Assembly: GCA_963772585.1 (NCBI GenBank)
Contig: CAVYXV010000010.1
Location: 62,001-126,000, forward strand
DNA from: CAVVXN01 sp963772585
Lineage (GTDB): Bacteria > Planctomycetota > PLA2 > JAEUHO01
DNA length: 64,000 nt
Reading direction: 5' to 3'
The notes beneath the pieces are model-generated. The model was not told where the DNA came from. It saw only the letters and a program-made list of their open reading frames with translations, and ran no database searches. The number at the start of each line of letters is the position of its first letter. Position 1 is the first letter of the stretch. Both the position numbers and the translations under genes were made by a program. Shown one piece after another: positions 53,827-61,957 of this stretch.

Positions 53827-54734
53827 ACCGGGGTCCGCCACGCGGCGGGTGGGCGGCGCTGTTGGCGGCGGCCGTCCTCGTCGGCCCTGTCGGAGCCCTG
53901 CTGGCCGGTCCCCGCGGCCCGGTGGCCCTCTCCCTCGGTCTGAGCGTCGCGACGGGCCTCCTCGCGCTCGCGGCCGCCCGGGGTCCGCGGCCTTCGATCC
54001 GGATCGCGCTGGCCCTCGCGCTGGCTGCGGGCGTCCCCGTCCACTACGCCGCGACCGCCCGCGTCTTCCAGGCGCTCGGCCTGGGGCTCCACGACGCGTG
54101 GCTCGCCCACGTGGACGGGGCGCTGCTCGGGTGGCTGTGGCCGAACGGGCAACTCGCGATCGCGATCGACCGCTCCGCCTGGATCGGCCCGGGGACGATC
54201 GCCGGGCGCACCCTCGTCGAGGGGCTCCAGATCGCGTACGTCTCCTACTACCTCTGGGGGTACGGCCTGCTCGTCCTCCTGCTCGCCCGCTACGGGCGCG
54301 GGCCGGGGCGGGAGGCGTGGAACCGGCTCCGTGGGTTCCTCGCGGCGTGGGTCGGCGCGTATCTCCTGAACTTCGTCCTCTACCTCGTGCTACCGGCGAT
54401 GGGCCCGTGGTGGGCGTTCCCGGGGTGGTTCACGCACGACGTCCGGGGGCTGGGACTCGCGGAACCGCTTCGCGCCCTGATCGCCCAGAACCAGGTGACG
54501 CCGGACTGCTTCCCCAGCGGCCACACCGCGCTGTCCTGGATCGTCGCCGTCGTCGCGCTTCGCGTCGCCCCGCGGTACGGCCGTTTCGCGCTCGCGGGCG
54601 CCGTGCTGATCACCGTCGCGACCCTGGTGCTCCGCTACCACTACGCGACGGACGTGATCGCCGCCGTGGGGCTCGTCGTCGTGGGTCTTGCGTGGGGCGG
54701 GTGGCTGCGCCGCCCCCTGGCCGGCACGGCTTGA
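53823..54734 (+). CDS. PAP2-family membrane phosphatase
   Basis: A 303-residue protein with six or more transmembrane helices. The PAP2 catalytic motifs are visible: the SGHTALSW box (residue about 222) and RYHYATDVI, giving two catalytic histidines. Related enzymes include phosphatidic acid and undecaprenyl-pyrophosphate phosphatases and inositol-phosphorylceramide-synthase-like lipid phosphotransferases. The start is GTG overlapping the RidA stop. Its last part overlaps the 3' end of the opposing radical SAM frame. Confidence 0.83.
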   Translation: MNRGPPRGGWAALLAAAVLVGPVGALLAGPRGPVALSLGLSVATGLLALAAARGPRPSIRIALALALAAGVPVHYAATARVFQALGLGLHDAWLAHVDGALLGWLWPNGQLAIAIDRSAWIGPGTIAGRTLVEGLQIAYVSYYLWGYGLLVLLLARYGRGPGREAWNRLRGFLAAWVGAYLLNFVLYLVLPAMGPWWAFPGWFTHDVRGLGLAEPLRALIAQNQVTPDCFPSGHTALSWIVAVVALRVAPRYGRFALAGAVLITVATLVLRYHYATDVIAAVGLVVVGLAWGGWLRRPLAGTA

Positions 54735-56570
54735 CAGCGTGGCGTGCCCGCGGCGGCGAAGGCCCTTCTCCTCGTCTTCCGCGAAGGACGGTGTCGCGAG
54801 GCGGCGGACCCGCTTCGGGTCGGGGCCCTCGGGGATGTCGTGGGCGGCTTCGGCGGCGTCCGGCGCGCGCATCGGGACGTGCGGGCGGGGCACTCGGGAG
54901 GCGCGGACGACCGGGCCGCGCAGCAGGCGGAGGATCCACCAGGGGGCGCGGCGCAGGTTGAAGAGGAGCCCGAGCATGCCGAAGACCTGGTAGGACGCGT
55001 CGTAGAACCCGCGCTTGCGGTTCGTCGGCAGGACCAGGGCCTTCAGGAACCGGAGGGGGTTGTAGAACCACAGGTAGGCGAGGATGGCGTCGAGCTGGCG
55101 AAACCACGGCCGCGGGTGCCGGGACGCGACGACGTAGTTGCCGCCCAGCATCGACTCGTCCACGGGGTGGCCCCCCGCGGAGGCGTAGGCGAGCCCCGAC
55201 TCGTACGTCTCGTTGTAGAGCTTGGAGCCGTGCGCGGGCGTCAGGTAGAGCACCTGGAAGGTCATCGCGCCGGCGCTTCTCAGCAGCTGCGCCTGGTTCA
55301 GCAGGCCGCGCGCCCCGCGCCACGAGAGCAGGGGCTGGCCGTCGTCGTGCATCATCATCGGCATGGGGTGGATGCGCGCGTCCCTCAGCGCGTGGAACAC
55401 GGCCCGGGTCTTGTCGATCGACTGCCCCTTCTTGACGAGCGTGGCGGTCATGTCCTCCACGCCGAGCCAGAGGGCGCGGACGCCGGCCTTGCGCGCGAGC
55501 GGCAGGTGTTCGTGCATCTCGTAGGTGTCGTGGACCGTCACCTCGGTGGCCCAGCGCGTGCGCTTCGCGAGCGGGGTGCGGTCCGACAGGCGGGCCCGCT
55601 CCATCCTTCGGATGATGTCGAACGCGCGGTCCTTGCGGTTGAAGAAGTTGTCGTCCGTGCCGAAGTAGCGGGTGATGCCGTACGTCTCGTACAGGGAACG
55701 GAACTCCGCGACGATCCTCTCCGGGCTCTTCCGCCGGTCCTGGTGCTGGTTGTAGGCGGGGATCGGGCAGTACGGGCAACGGAAGCGGCAACCGTACGTC
55801 ATCTCGATCGACGCGATGGGGGTGTAGCGGCGGACGCGCTCGGGGGGCAGGGGGCGGGGACCCAGGGCGCGGTTGCGGCCGGGGGGTTCGAGGCAGGCGA
55901 ACCCCGCCACGGGATCGGGCAGTTCGTCCAGGTCGGCGAGCAGCCGCTGCACGCCGGTGTCGACCAACTCTTCCGCCACGCCTTCCCGCGCGCCGCGGGC
56001 GTAGACGAGCCCGGGGATGTGATCCAGCCAGCCGTGGTCCCGCAGGCGGAAGAACGTGCGACGGAGCGGTTCCCCCTTCGCCCGCTCGGCGAGCAGGAGG
56101 TCCAGCAGCGCCAGGAGAACGTAGACCTCGCCGGTGGTCGCGACGTCCGCCCCCCACGGTGCGGAGGGATCGGAGCCGAACACGCGCCAGGGCTCGTAGT
56201 TCGTGCGCGGTCCGCCCGCGAGGACGAGCGGACGGTCGGCGGGATCCACCGTCTGGATCCGGCGGAGCAACCCGTCCATGGCGCGGCCGTGGATGCCCAT
56301 GCTCGACACGAGGAAGAGGTCCGGCAGGCGCCCGTCCAGTTGCATGAGGGCGGGGTCGAAGCGCGGGTTCCACTGCTGGAGCACCACGCGCGTCTCGATC
56401 CCCGCATCGACGAGGGCGGAGGCCACGGCGCGCGGGCCTCCCGGGGCCATCCACTTGTCCACGAAGACGAAGGGGAGCATGCGGGTCGAGGCGTCGAAAG
56501 CGTAGGCCACGACGGCCGAGAGCTTCCGTCCCTCGGCGCGGCGCCGGACGCTCGCCCTCAGGGTCCGCAT
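54390..56570 (-). CDS. B12-binding radical SAM protein, 3' end uncertain
   Basis: A radical SAM protein with an N-terminal B12-binding-like domain (LFLVSSMGIHGRAMDGLL, then LVLAGGPRTNYEPW). The cluster motif is C261-R-F-R-C265-P-Y-C268 (TYGCRFRCPYCPIPAY). The remaining barrel includes WLGVEDMTATLVKKGQS and MPMMMHDDGQPLLSWR. Related proteins include methyltransferases and lipid or hopanoid modifiers. The frame remains open for over 300 bases antisense to the PAP2 gene; the last ~110 residues look artefactual. A stop near 54730 would be expected; no single-base change I tested gives one. Start ATG 56570. Confidence 0.78.
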   Translation of the reverse strand: MRTLRASVRRRAEGRKLSAVVAYAFDASTRMLPFVFVDKWMAPGGPRAVASALVDAGIETRVVLQQWNPRFDPALMQLDGRLPDLFLVSSMGIHGRAMDGLLRRIQTVDPADRPLVLAGGPRTNYEPWRVFGSDPSAPWGADVATTGEVYVLLALLDLLLAERAKGEPLRRTFFRLRDHGWLDHIPGLVYARGAREGVAEELVDTGVQRLLADLDELPDPVAGFACLEPPGRNRALGPRPLPPERVRRYTPIASIEMTYGCRFRCPYCPIPAYNQHQDRRKSPERIVAEFRSLYETYGITRYFGTDDNFFNRKDRAFDIIRRMERARLSDRTPLAKRTRWATEVTVHDTYEMHEHLPLARKAGVRALWLGVEDMTATLVKKGQSIDKTRAVFHALRDARIHPMPMMMHDDGQPLLSWRGARGLLNQAQLLRSAGAMTFQVLYLTPAHGSKLYNETYESGLAYASAGGHPVDESMLGGNYVVASRHPRPWFRQLDAILAYLWFYNPLRFLKALVLPTNRKRGFYDASYQVFGMLGLLFNLRRAPWWILRLLRGPVVRASRVPRPHVPMRAPDAAEAAHDIPEGPDPKRVRRLATPSFAEDEEKGLRRRGHATLSSRAGQGAAQPPAPRKTHDDEPHGGDHVRRVVVAEHQGRDGDQHGARERETAVPRGDAKRDDGDDPGQRGVAAGEAVRRHLVLGDQGAKRFRESQPPDVVREPPRERPPRAHRR

Positions 56571-56779
56571 CGCGCCCGCAGGGAGGAGTTCGTCACCGCG
56601 GGAGCGAAACGGCAGTTCCAACGCGACTCCGAACCTCCATCCCGACGCGAACCGCCCGAGGATGGGTTGAGGGTAGCCGGAGACCGGCGACCTCCCTCGG
56701 CCCGGGTCGCCGCCCGGGCGGGGCTTCGTGCCCACATCGCGCGGGGCCCGGTACGCTGGCCTCGCGCCTGTCCGCCACC

Positions 56780-56935
56780 ATGCCCTCGACCATGCCCTCG
56801 ACCATGCCCTCGACCATGCCCGCCACCATGCCCGCCACCATGCCCGCCACCATGCCCGCCACCATGCCCGCCACCATGCCCGCCACCATGCCCGCCACCA
56901 TGCCCGCCACCATGCCCTCGACCATGCCCTCCACC
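56780..56935 (+). repeat. 12-bp in-frame minisatellite, 13 units
   Basis: Thirteen perfect or near-perfect 12-base units encode Met-Pro-(Ala/Ser)-Thr: three ATGCCCTCGACC, eight ATGCCCGCCACC, then ATGCCCTCGACC and ATGCCCTCCACC. The next unit (CTGTCCCCGACC, 56936-56947) is degenerate. Each of the 13 units contains an in-frame ATG directly ahead of a signal-peptide core. Copy-number change would lengthen or shorten the protein by four residues without a frameshift. Confidence 0.95.
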
Positions 56936-58387
56936 CTGTCCCCGACCAGGCGATGGGTCGCGCTCCTCCTCCTGACGACCGCCCTCCTTCCCACGGCCGC
57001 GGCGGAGGAGGAGGCCGGGTCGGCACCCGAGGCGAGGTTTCTCGCCGCGGCGCGGGAGATCGGCGACGACCTCGTGGGGACGGCGCGGCCCCCGGGCGAC
57101 GAGGGGATCTGGGCCCAGTACGAGGGCGACGGACCCGCCGCGGCGGGCGAGGCCCTCTCGTTCCCCGTGTCGCTCTACGCGGGCTCGGCGGGAGCCGGCC
57201 TCTACCTCCTCGACCTCTGGCGGGTGACGGGCGACGAGCGCTACCTCGAGACGGCGGTCGCCGCCGGGCGCCGCCTCCTCGCCGCGGCCCGGCCCGCCGG
57301 AGTGGGCGCGCTTGCCTGGAAGGGCGCGGTGGAGCGCCGCGGTCGGGTCCTTCCCGACGGAGACGGCCTGGGGCTCTACGTCGGCAACGCCGGCATCGGC
57401 TGCTTCCTGACGGCGGTGCACGACGCCACCGGGGACCCGGCCTTCCTCGAGGGCGCGAAGGGGGCCTTCGCCCGCGTGCTCCTCGAGGCGAAGGCGGACG
57501 ACCGCGGCGTCCACTGGGAGAGAGGAGCGCGCGACGTCATCGCCGGGGAGGCGGGCATCGGGCTCGCGCTGCTGTCCTTCTCCCGCGCGACGGGAGACGC
57601 CCGCTACCGCGTCCTGGCCGAGAAGGCCGCGGCGTGGCTCGTCGCCGAGGCCACGCGGGACGAGCACGGCGCGCGCTGGGAGCGCGGGGGTCGGGCGGAT
57701 CCGGCCTTCTCGCACGGCGCGGCGGGCATCGCCTTCTTCCTCGCGTCGGTGGGAGGTCGTGAGTCGACCGCCGTCGCGCGCGCCGCCGCGGCGTGGATCC
57801 GCTCGCGCGCACGGGACGTCGGCGCGGGCGCCCTCCTCTGGGACTACTACGGCGGATCGCCGCCGGCCGGCCGACGCGACTGGGTGATGAACAGTTGGTG
57901 CCACGGCGCCGCGGGAACGATCCGCCTCTTCCTACGGCTTCATCGCGTCACCGGCGAGGGCGAGTGGCTCGACGTGGCCGCGCGGGGCGGCGGCGGCGTC
58001 CTCCACGCGGCGGGCATGGACGCGGGCGCCTGCCGCTACGCCAACACCACCCGCTGTTGCGGCGCGGCCGGGCTGATCGACGCGCTTCTCGACCTCCATC
58101 GCGCGACCGGGGACGAGCGCTGGCTCGTCGAGGCCCGGCGTCTCGGCGACGACGTCCTGACGACCCTGGTCCCGGTGGGGGGGAAGCACGTGCTGGCGCT
58201 ATACGACGAGGCGGACGAGAAGACGAGGGCGCACCCGTACGTGCCGACGGGCTGGATGCAGGGAAACGCGGGGCTGGGACACGCCCTGCTGCGGCTGGCC
58301 GTCGAGAAGACCGCGCTCCGCGACCACCTCCCCTGCTTGCCGGACGATCCCTTCGCGCCCCTCTGGACGGGGCGCGCCGAAAGGTAG
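56780..58387 (+). CDS. exported LanC-like protein
   Basis: Residues 1-52 are the MPxT repeat; a signal peptide (WVALLLLTTALLPTAAA) follows. The body is a helical toroid with repeated GLGLYVGNAGIG, GEAGIGLALL, HGAAGIAFFL and related G-x-x-G units, as in the lanthionine synthetase C fold. Metal-binding elements are SWCHGAAG and TRCCGAAG. LanC enzymes use Cys, Cys and His; here the third ligand is uncertain (Cys-Cys). No LanA or LanB gene is near it, so lantibiotic synthesis is unlikely. A start at the last ATG (56924) would also give a normal signal peptide, and translation could begin at any of the 13 ATGs. Confidence 0.8.
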   Translation: MPSTMPSTMPSTMPATMPATMPATMPATMPATMPATMPATMPATMPSTMPSTLSPTRRWVALLLLTTALLPTAAAEEEAGSAPEARFLAAAREIGDDLVGTARPPGDEGIWAQYEGDGPAAAGEALSFPVSLYAGSAGAGLYLLDLWRVTGDERYLETAVAAGRRLLAAARPAGVGALAWKGAVERRGRVLPDGDGLGLYVGNAGIGCFLTAVHDATGDPAFLEGAKGAFARVLLEAKADDRGVHWERGARDVIAGEAGIGLALLSFSRATGDARYRVLAEKAAAWLVAEATRDEHGARWERGGRADPAFSHGAAGIAFFLASVGGRESTAVARAAAAWIRSRARDVGAGALLWDYYGGSPPAGRRDWVMNSWCHGAAGTIRLFLRLHRVTGEGEWLDVAARGGGGVLHAAGMDAGACRYANTTRCCGAAGLIDALLDLHRATGDERWLVEARRLGDDVLTTLVPVGGKHVLALYDEADEKTRAHPYVPTGWMQGNAGLGHALLRLAVEKTALRDHLPCLPDDPFAPLWTGRAER

Positions 58388-58396
58388 GATCGCGTC

Positions 58397-59026
58397 GTGG
58401 CCGACGTCCGACTGGTGACCGTCTTCTCCGGGCCTCTCTGGGCCGCCGATCTCCACCAGGGTCTCCTGGAGGAGGAGGGCATCCCGACGTTTCTCCCGGA
58501 CCACGTGACGAAACGCGTGGATCCCTTCATCACCGGCTTCAGCCCGATGTTCGCGCGCATCCAGGTCCGGGCCGAGGACGCGGAGCGGGCGCGCGCGCTG
58601 CTGGAGGCGGCCCCCGCGGTCGGGGCGGCGGGTGGGGAGGACGGGGCGGCGGGTGGCGAGGACGAGAACGAGAACGACGCGGAGGCCGGGGCCCGGACGC
58701 CGGGGGCCGACGAGGACCTCGAGGCGTTGGCCGCGCGCGTGCGGTGGTGGTGCCTCCTGTCGGCGTGCCTGTTCTTCCTGCCGCTGCCGTTCGCCCTCTA
58801 CCAGGGCTGGCTCTACGTTCGGGCGTGCCGCCGGCAGGGCGCGCGGACGCCGGGGTACGGGAACACGCTGGGCGGGCTCGTCCTGATCACGCTCGGCGCG
58901 CTCGTCCTGGTCGCGGTCGTCGTGCGCACGCACGATCGGTGGGGGCCGTGGCTCGAGAGGAAGACCCGGCCTCCCGTCGGGATCCCCGGACCGCGTCTCC
59001 CTCCGCCGCCGGCTCATCCGGGTTGA
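58397..59026 (+). CDS. DUF2007-domain membrane protein
   Basis: A 209-residue protein. Residues 5-70 match DUF2007, a small signal-transduction-like domain (LVTVFSGPLWAADLHQGLLEEEG). An acidic, Gly/Ala-rich linker (GGEDGAAGGEDENENDAEAG) follows, then two transmembrane helices. The last 25 residues are Pro-rich. It begins nine bases after the LanC-like gene on the same strand and is probably co-transcribed. Function unknown. Confidence 0.7.
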   Translation: MADVRLVTVFSGPLWAADLHQGLLEEEGIPTFLPDHVTKRVDPFITGFSPMFARIQVRAEDAERARALLEAAPAVGAAGGEDGAAGGEDENENDAEAGARTPGADEDLEALAARVRWWCLLSACLFFLPLPFALYQGWLYVRACRRQGARTPGYGNTLGGLVLITLGALVLVAVVVRTHDRWGPWLERKTRPPVGIPGPRLPPPPAHPG

Positions 59027-59042
59027 CGCCGCGCGCGGTCGA

Positions 59043-59444
59043 TCAGAACCGCACGGCGTCGTCGTCCCAGAGGGCGACCTCGATCTCGTAGCCGGTCGGG
59101 TCCGTCACGTACCAGGCCGTGGAGTGGGGCCAGCGGTACGCGCCGCCGTGGGCGACACGGAGCTTCTCCTGCGCCACCGTCGCCTCCCACGCCTTTCGAT
59201 CCGTGATGCGGAGGCCGAAGTGGGCGAGGCCGTGGTGGCCGTGCTCCTCCGGGTCGGGCGTCCCCCGTTCGTCGTGCTCGTAGAGGCACAGGAGCGCCTC
59301 GCCGGAGCGGAGGATGGCCCAGGGCCGCCCCCCGTCCACGCCCTCCTCCACCTTCCGGAACCCGAAGACGCGACCGTACCAGTCGATGCTCGCACCGAGG
59401 TCGGCCACCGACATGTTCAGGTGATCCAGGTGTTTGACGGCCAT
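59043..59444 (-). CDS. VOC-family (glyoxalase-like) protein 1
   Basis: A 133-residue VOC protein: HLDHLNMSVADLGASIDWYGRVFGF, a central HFGLRI strand and GYEIEVALWD. Metal ligands are probably the first His, the His in HFGLRI and the Glu in YEIE. Substrates cover glyoxalase, dioxygenase and antibiotic-resistance types; unknown here. The ATG at 59444 has an AGGAG site. An AT-rich inverted repeat lies just upstream, between it and the divergent regulator gene, which probably controls it. Confidence 0.85.
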   Translation of the reverse strand: MAVKHLDHLNMSVADLGASIDWYGRVFGFRKVEEGVDGGRPWAILRSGEALLCLYEHDERGTPDPEEHGHHGLAHFGLRITDRKAWEATVAQEKLRVAHGGAYRWPHSTAWYVTDPTGYEIEVALWDDDAVRF

Positions 59445-59455
59445 GCCATGCTCCT

Positions 59456-59483
59456 AAAAAGAAAAGTCATCGCTTTTCTTTTT
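59456..59483. promoter_or_regulatory. AT-rich perfect inverted repeat, candidate operator
   Basis: AAAAAGAAAAG (59456-59466) and CTTTTCTTTTT (59473-59483) are exact inverted complements separated by six bases. The element begins one base upstream of the AGGAG ribosome binding site of the VOC gene and lies 68 bases from the start of the divergent HTH gene. Such a patch is strikingly AT-rich here and fits an operator for the adjacent dimeric regulator, or a hairpin controlling VOC translation. Confidence 0.6.
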
Positions 59484-59551
59484 CTACGCGGGCCGTCTGG
59501 ATATGACAAGCCGCACCTTGCGAAATACGCGGCGGCGACTACCTTCGTGGC

Positions 59552-60199
59552 ATGACGCCCCGCGCCCCCAGCGCCGCCGAGGAGCGGATCCTCCACCTCC
59601 TCAAGACCAAGGGCCCGCGGTCCGCCGCCGCTCTCGCCCGCCGTCTCCACGTCTCGCCGACGGCCGTCCGCCAGCACCTCTCGCGGCTGCTCGATCGCGG
59701 CCTCGTGGCGTACCGGGAGGTGCCCGAGGGGGTCGGGCGGCCGCGCCGCCTCTGGCGCGCGACGGCGGCGGCCGACGCGTTCTTCCCGGATTCCCACGCC
59801 GAGCTGGCGGTCGGCATGCTCGCGGCGGCGAAGGACGCGTTCGGGGCGAAGGGGCTCGCGCGGCTGCTCCGGGAACGGGCGAAGCGGCAGGCGGGGGCCT
59901 ATCGGCAGCGGCTGCCGCCCGCCGGCGCTGCCCCCGCGAAGCGGGTCGCCGCGCTCGCCCGGCTCCGGCGGGAGGAGGGCTACCTCGCCACGTGGCGCCG
60001 CGAGCCGGGCGGCGCCCTGCTCCTCGTCGAGAACCACTGCCCCGTGTGCGCCGCCGCCGAGGCGTGCGTCGGGCTCTGCGACGGCGAGCTGTCGCTGTTC
60101 CGGCAGGTGTTGGGACCTGGCGTGACCGTGGAGCGGGTGGAGCACATCCTCCAGGGAGCGCGCCGGTGCGCGTACCGGATCGTGCCGCTATCCTCGTAG
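59552..60199 (+). CDS. SufR-like winged-helix regulator with Cys cluster
   Basis: A 215-residue regulator. Residues 10-70 form a winged HTH (AALARRLHVSPTAVRQHLSRLLDRGL and the wing GVGRPRRLWRAT). The C-terminal region has C163-x2-C166-x5-C172-x3-C176 and C206, in the phrase ENHCPVCAAAEACVGLC, which resembles the iron-sulfur-binding SufR repressors. No suf genes are near it. It is divergent to one VOC gene and just upstream of a second (60225), so it probably controls both, using redox or iron as signal. ATG 59552 is used. Confidence 0.78.
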   Translation: MTPRAPSAAEERILHLLKTKGPRSAAALARRLHVSPTAVRQHLSRLLDRGLVAYREVPEGVGRPRRLWRATAAADAFFPDSHAELAVGMLAAAKDAFGAKGLARLLRERAKRQAGAYRQRLPPAGAAPAKRVAALARLRREEGYLATWRREPGGALLLVENHCPVCAAAEACVGLCDGELSLFRQVLGPGVTVERVEHILQGARRCAYRIVPLSS

Positions 60200-60224
60200 C
60201 CTCTCGGCGCGGGAGGGCGAATCG

Positions 60225-60622
60225 GTGGACACCGACATCCGCGGCATCGGCATGATCTCGGTCTACGCCGTCGACTTCGAGGCGTCGCTGGCCTTCTACC
60301 GCGACGTCCTCGGACTGGGCGACGTGCAGCCCATGGGCGACAAGGCCGCCTACATCCGGTTCGGGGAGGGGCCGGGCGGCGAACCTCTCGGCCTCTACGT
60401 CATCGGCGGCCGGACGCCTCCCCCGGGGACGTCCCTCTCGCGCGCACGACCTTCGCGTTCGACGTGCCGTCGCCGCACGCGTGGCACGCGCGGCTGAAGG
60501 CACGGGGCGTGAAGCTCGAGCCCGCCGAGGCGCCGATGGACATGGGCCGGGACTACGCCTGGTTCACCGCCTTCGACCCGTCGGGCCTCCCCGTCGAGTT
60601 CGTGGGGCAGGAGAGGCCGTAG
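60225..60622 (+). CDS. VOC-family protein 2, frame broken at a C5/G4 run
   Basis: A second VOC gene 25 bases downstream of the regulator. The first frame (GTG 60225) starts VDTDIRGIGMISVYAVDFEA and loses sense after YVIGGRTPPP; a second frame continues ARTTFAFDVPSPHAWHARL... and ends FVGQERP at 60622. Adding one C to the CCCCC run (about 60421-60425) joins them into a 132-residue VOC protein, almost the same length as the other VOC protein. Its function is unknown. Confidence 0.72.
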
Positions 60623-60729
60623 GCCGCGCGTCCATAGGGCCAAGGTCCCTAGCACCAGGGGCCATCGGCCCTGCCTCGGCCGCCTATCGTGGCAAGAGCC
60701 GCGACGGGACCCGAGGGGAGGCCCACGAC

Positions 60730-61926
60730 ATGGCCGACTACGACTTCATCGTGATCGGAGGAGGACTCGGCGGCGCCGTCTTCGGCAGGGCGATGGCGGA
60801 GCAGGGGGCGCGCGTCCTCGTGCTGGAGCGCGACCCGACGTTCCGCGATCGCGTCCGCGGCGAGGGCCTCGTGCCGTGGGGCGTGCGGGAGGCCGAAGAG
60901 CTCGGGGTCCTCGACCTCCTGTGCTCCTCGTGCGCCCACACGGTCGCCTGGTGGGACATCGTGCTGAACGGCACGAAGATCGTCCACCGGCCGATCGCCG
61001 CGACCACGCCTGCCGGCAGGCCCCTCCTCACCTTCTTCCACCCCGCGATGCAGGAGACCCTGCTCGCCGCGGCGGCCGATGCGGGGGCGGAGGTGCGCCG
61101 GGGCGTTCGCGCGCGGGCCGTGACCCCGGGGGTGCCGGTGCGCGTCGCCTTCCAGGAGGACGTCCGCGTGGAGGAGCGTACGGCGTCGCTCGCCGTCGGA
61201 GCCGACGGTCGCGATTCGTTGGTGCGCCGGGCCGCCGGTTTCGACGTGCAGCGCAACCCCAAGCGCCTGCGGGTCTCCGGGGTCCTGCTGGAGGGCCTCG
61301 TCGACGCTCCCTCCGACACCTCGACGTTGGCGTTCGACATCGACATCGGCCACCAGGCGGTGCTGTTTCCGCTGGGCGGCGGTCGGGCGCGGACCTACGT
61401 GATGACCCGCCATGAGGAGGACATCCACCTGCAGGGAGAGAAGGACGTGGATCGCCTCCGGGACCTCGCGATCCGCGCCGGCCTGCCTGCAGCGTGCCTC
61501 GCCGGCGCGAGGGCGGCCGGTCCCCTCGCGTCCTTCGATGGCGCCGCGTCCTGGGTGGAGCGTCCCTACCAGGACGGCGTCGCGCTGGTGGGGGACGCTG
61601 CCGGGACCAGCGACCCCTCCTGGGGACAGGGGCTCTCCCTCGCCCTCCGGAGCGCGCGGCAGCTCCGCGACGCCGTCCTCGCCCACGAGGACCGCGAGAC
61701 GGCCGGCGAGGTGTACGCCGCCGCCCAGCACGGGTCCTTCGGGCGCATGCTGTCCGTCGAGCGGATCTACGAACGGATGTTGACGGAACGGGGCCAGGAA
61801 GCGGACGCGAAGCGCGCCCAGGCGCTCCCCCTCCTCGCCCAGGACCCGACCGTCATGCCCGACCACCTGCTCGTCGGACCGGATCTCGCCCTCGAAGGCC
61901 CGCTTGCGCAGATCTACGCGACGTAG
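60730..61926 (+). CDS. FAD-dependent monooxygenase-like oxidoreductase
   Basis: A 398-residue PHBH-fold flavoprotein. It begins DFIVIGGGLGGAVFGRAMAEQGARVLVLERD, the GxGxxG FAD motif, and has a second FAD motif LVGDAAGTSDPSWGQGLSLA (about residues 290-310). Similar proteins hydroxylate or halogenate small molecules or reduce geranylgeranyl groups. The ATG at 60730 follows GGGAGG at 60716-60721. It is not clear whether it belongs with the VOC genes. Confidence 0.85.
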   Translation: MADYDFIVIGGGLGGAVFGRAMAEQGARVLVLERDPTFRDRVRGEGLVPWGVREAEELGVLDLLCSSCAHTVAWWDIVLNGTKIVHRPIAATTPAGRPLLTFFHPAMQETLLAAAADAGAEVRRGVRARAVTPGVPVRVAFQEDVRVEERTASLAVGADGRDSLVRRAAGFDVQRNPKRLRVSGVLLEGLVDAPSDTSTLAFDIDIGHQAVLFPLGGGRARTYVMTRHEEDIHLQGEKDVDRLRDLAIRAGLPAACLAGARAAGPLASFDGAASWVERPYQDGVALVGDAAGTSDPSWGQGLSLALRSARQLRDAVLAHEDRETAGEVYAAAQHGSFGRMLSVERIYERMLTERGQEADAKRAQALPLLAQDPTVMPDHLLVGPDLALEGPLAQIYAT

Positions 61927-61957
61927 CCGCCCTCGCGCGCTACGCTCGTGAACGGTC

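Noticed and set aside
56780..57000. Antisense Gly-His repeat protein across the minisatellite
   Set aside because: The Gly-His-Gly repeat is the complement of the MPxT minisatellite; it has no ribosome binding site and overlaps the 5' end of a supported gene.
56780..58387. Lantibiotic cluster around the LanC-like gene
   Set aside because: No precursor, dehydratase or transporter gene of that type is adjacent, and the protein has a signal peptide, unlike LanC enzymes of clusters.
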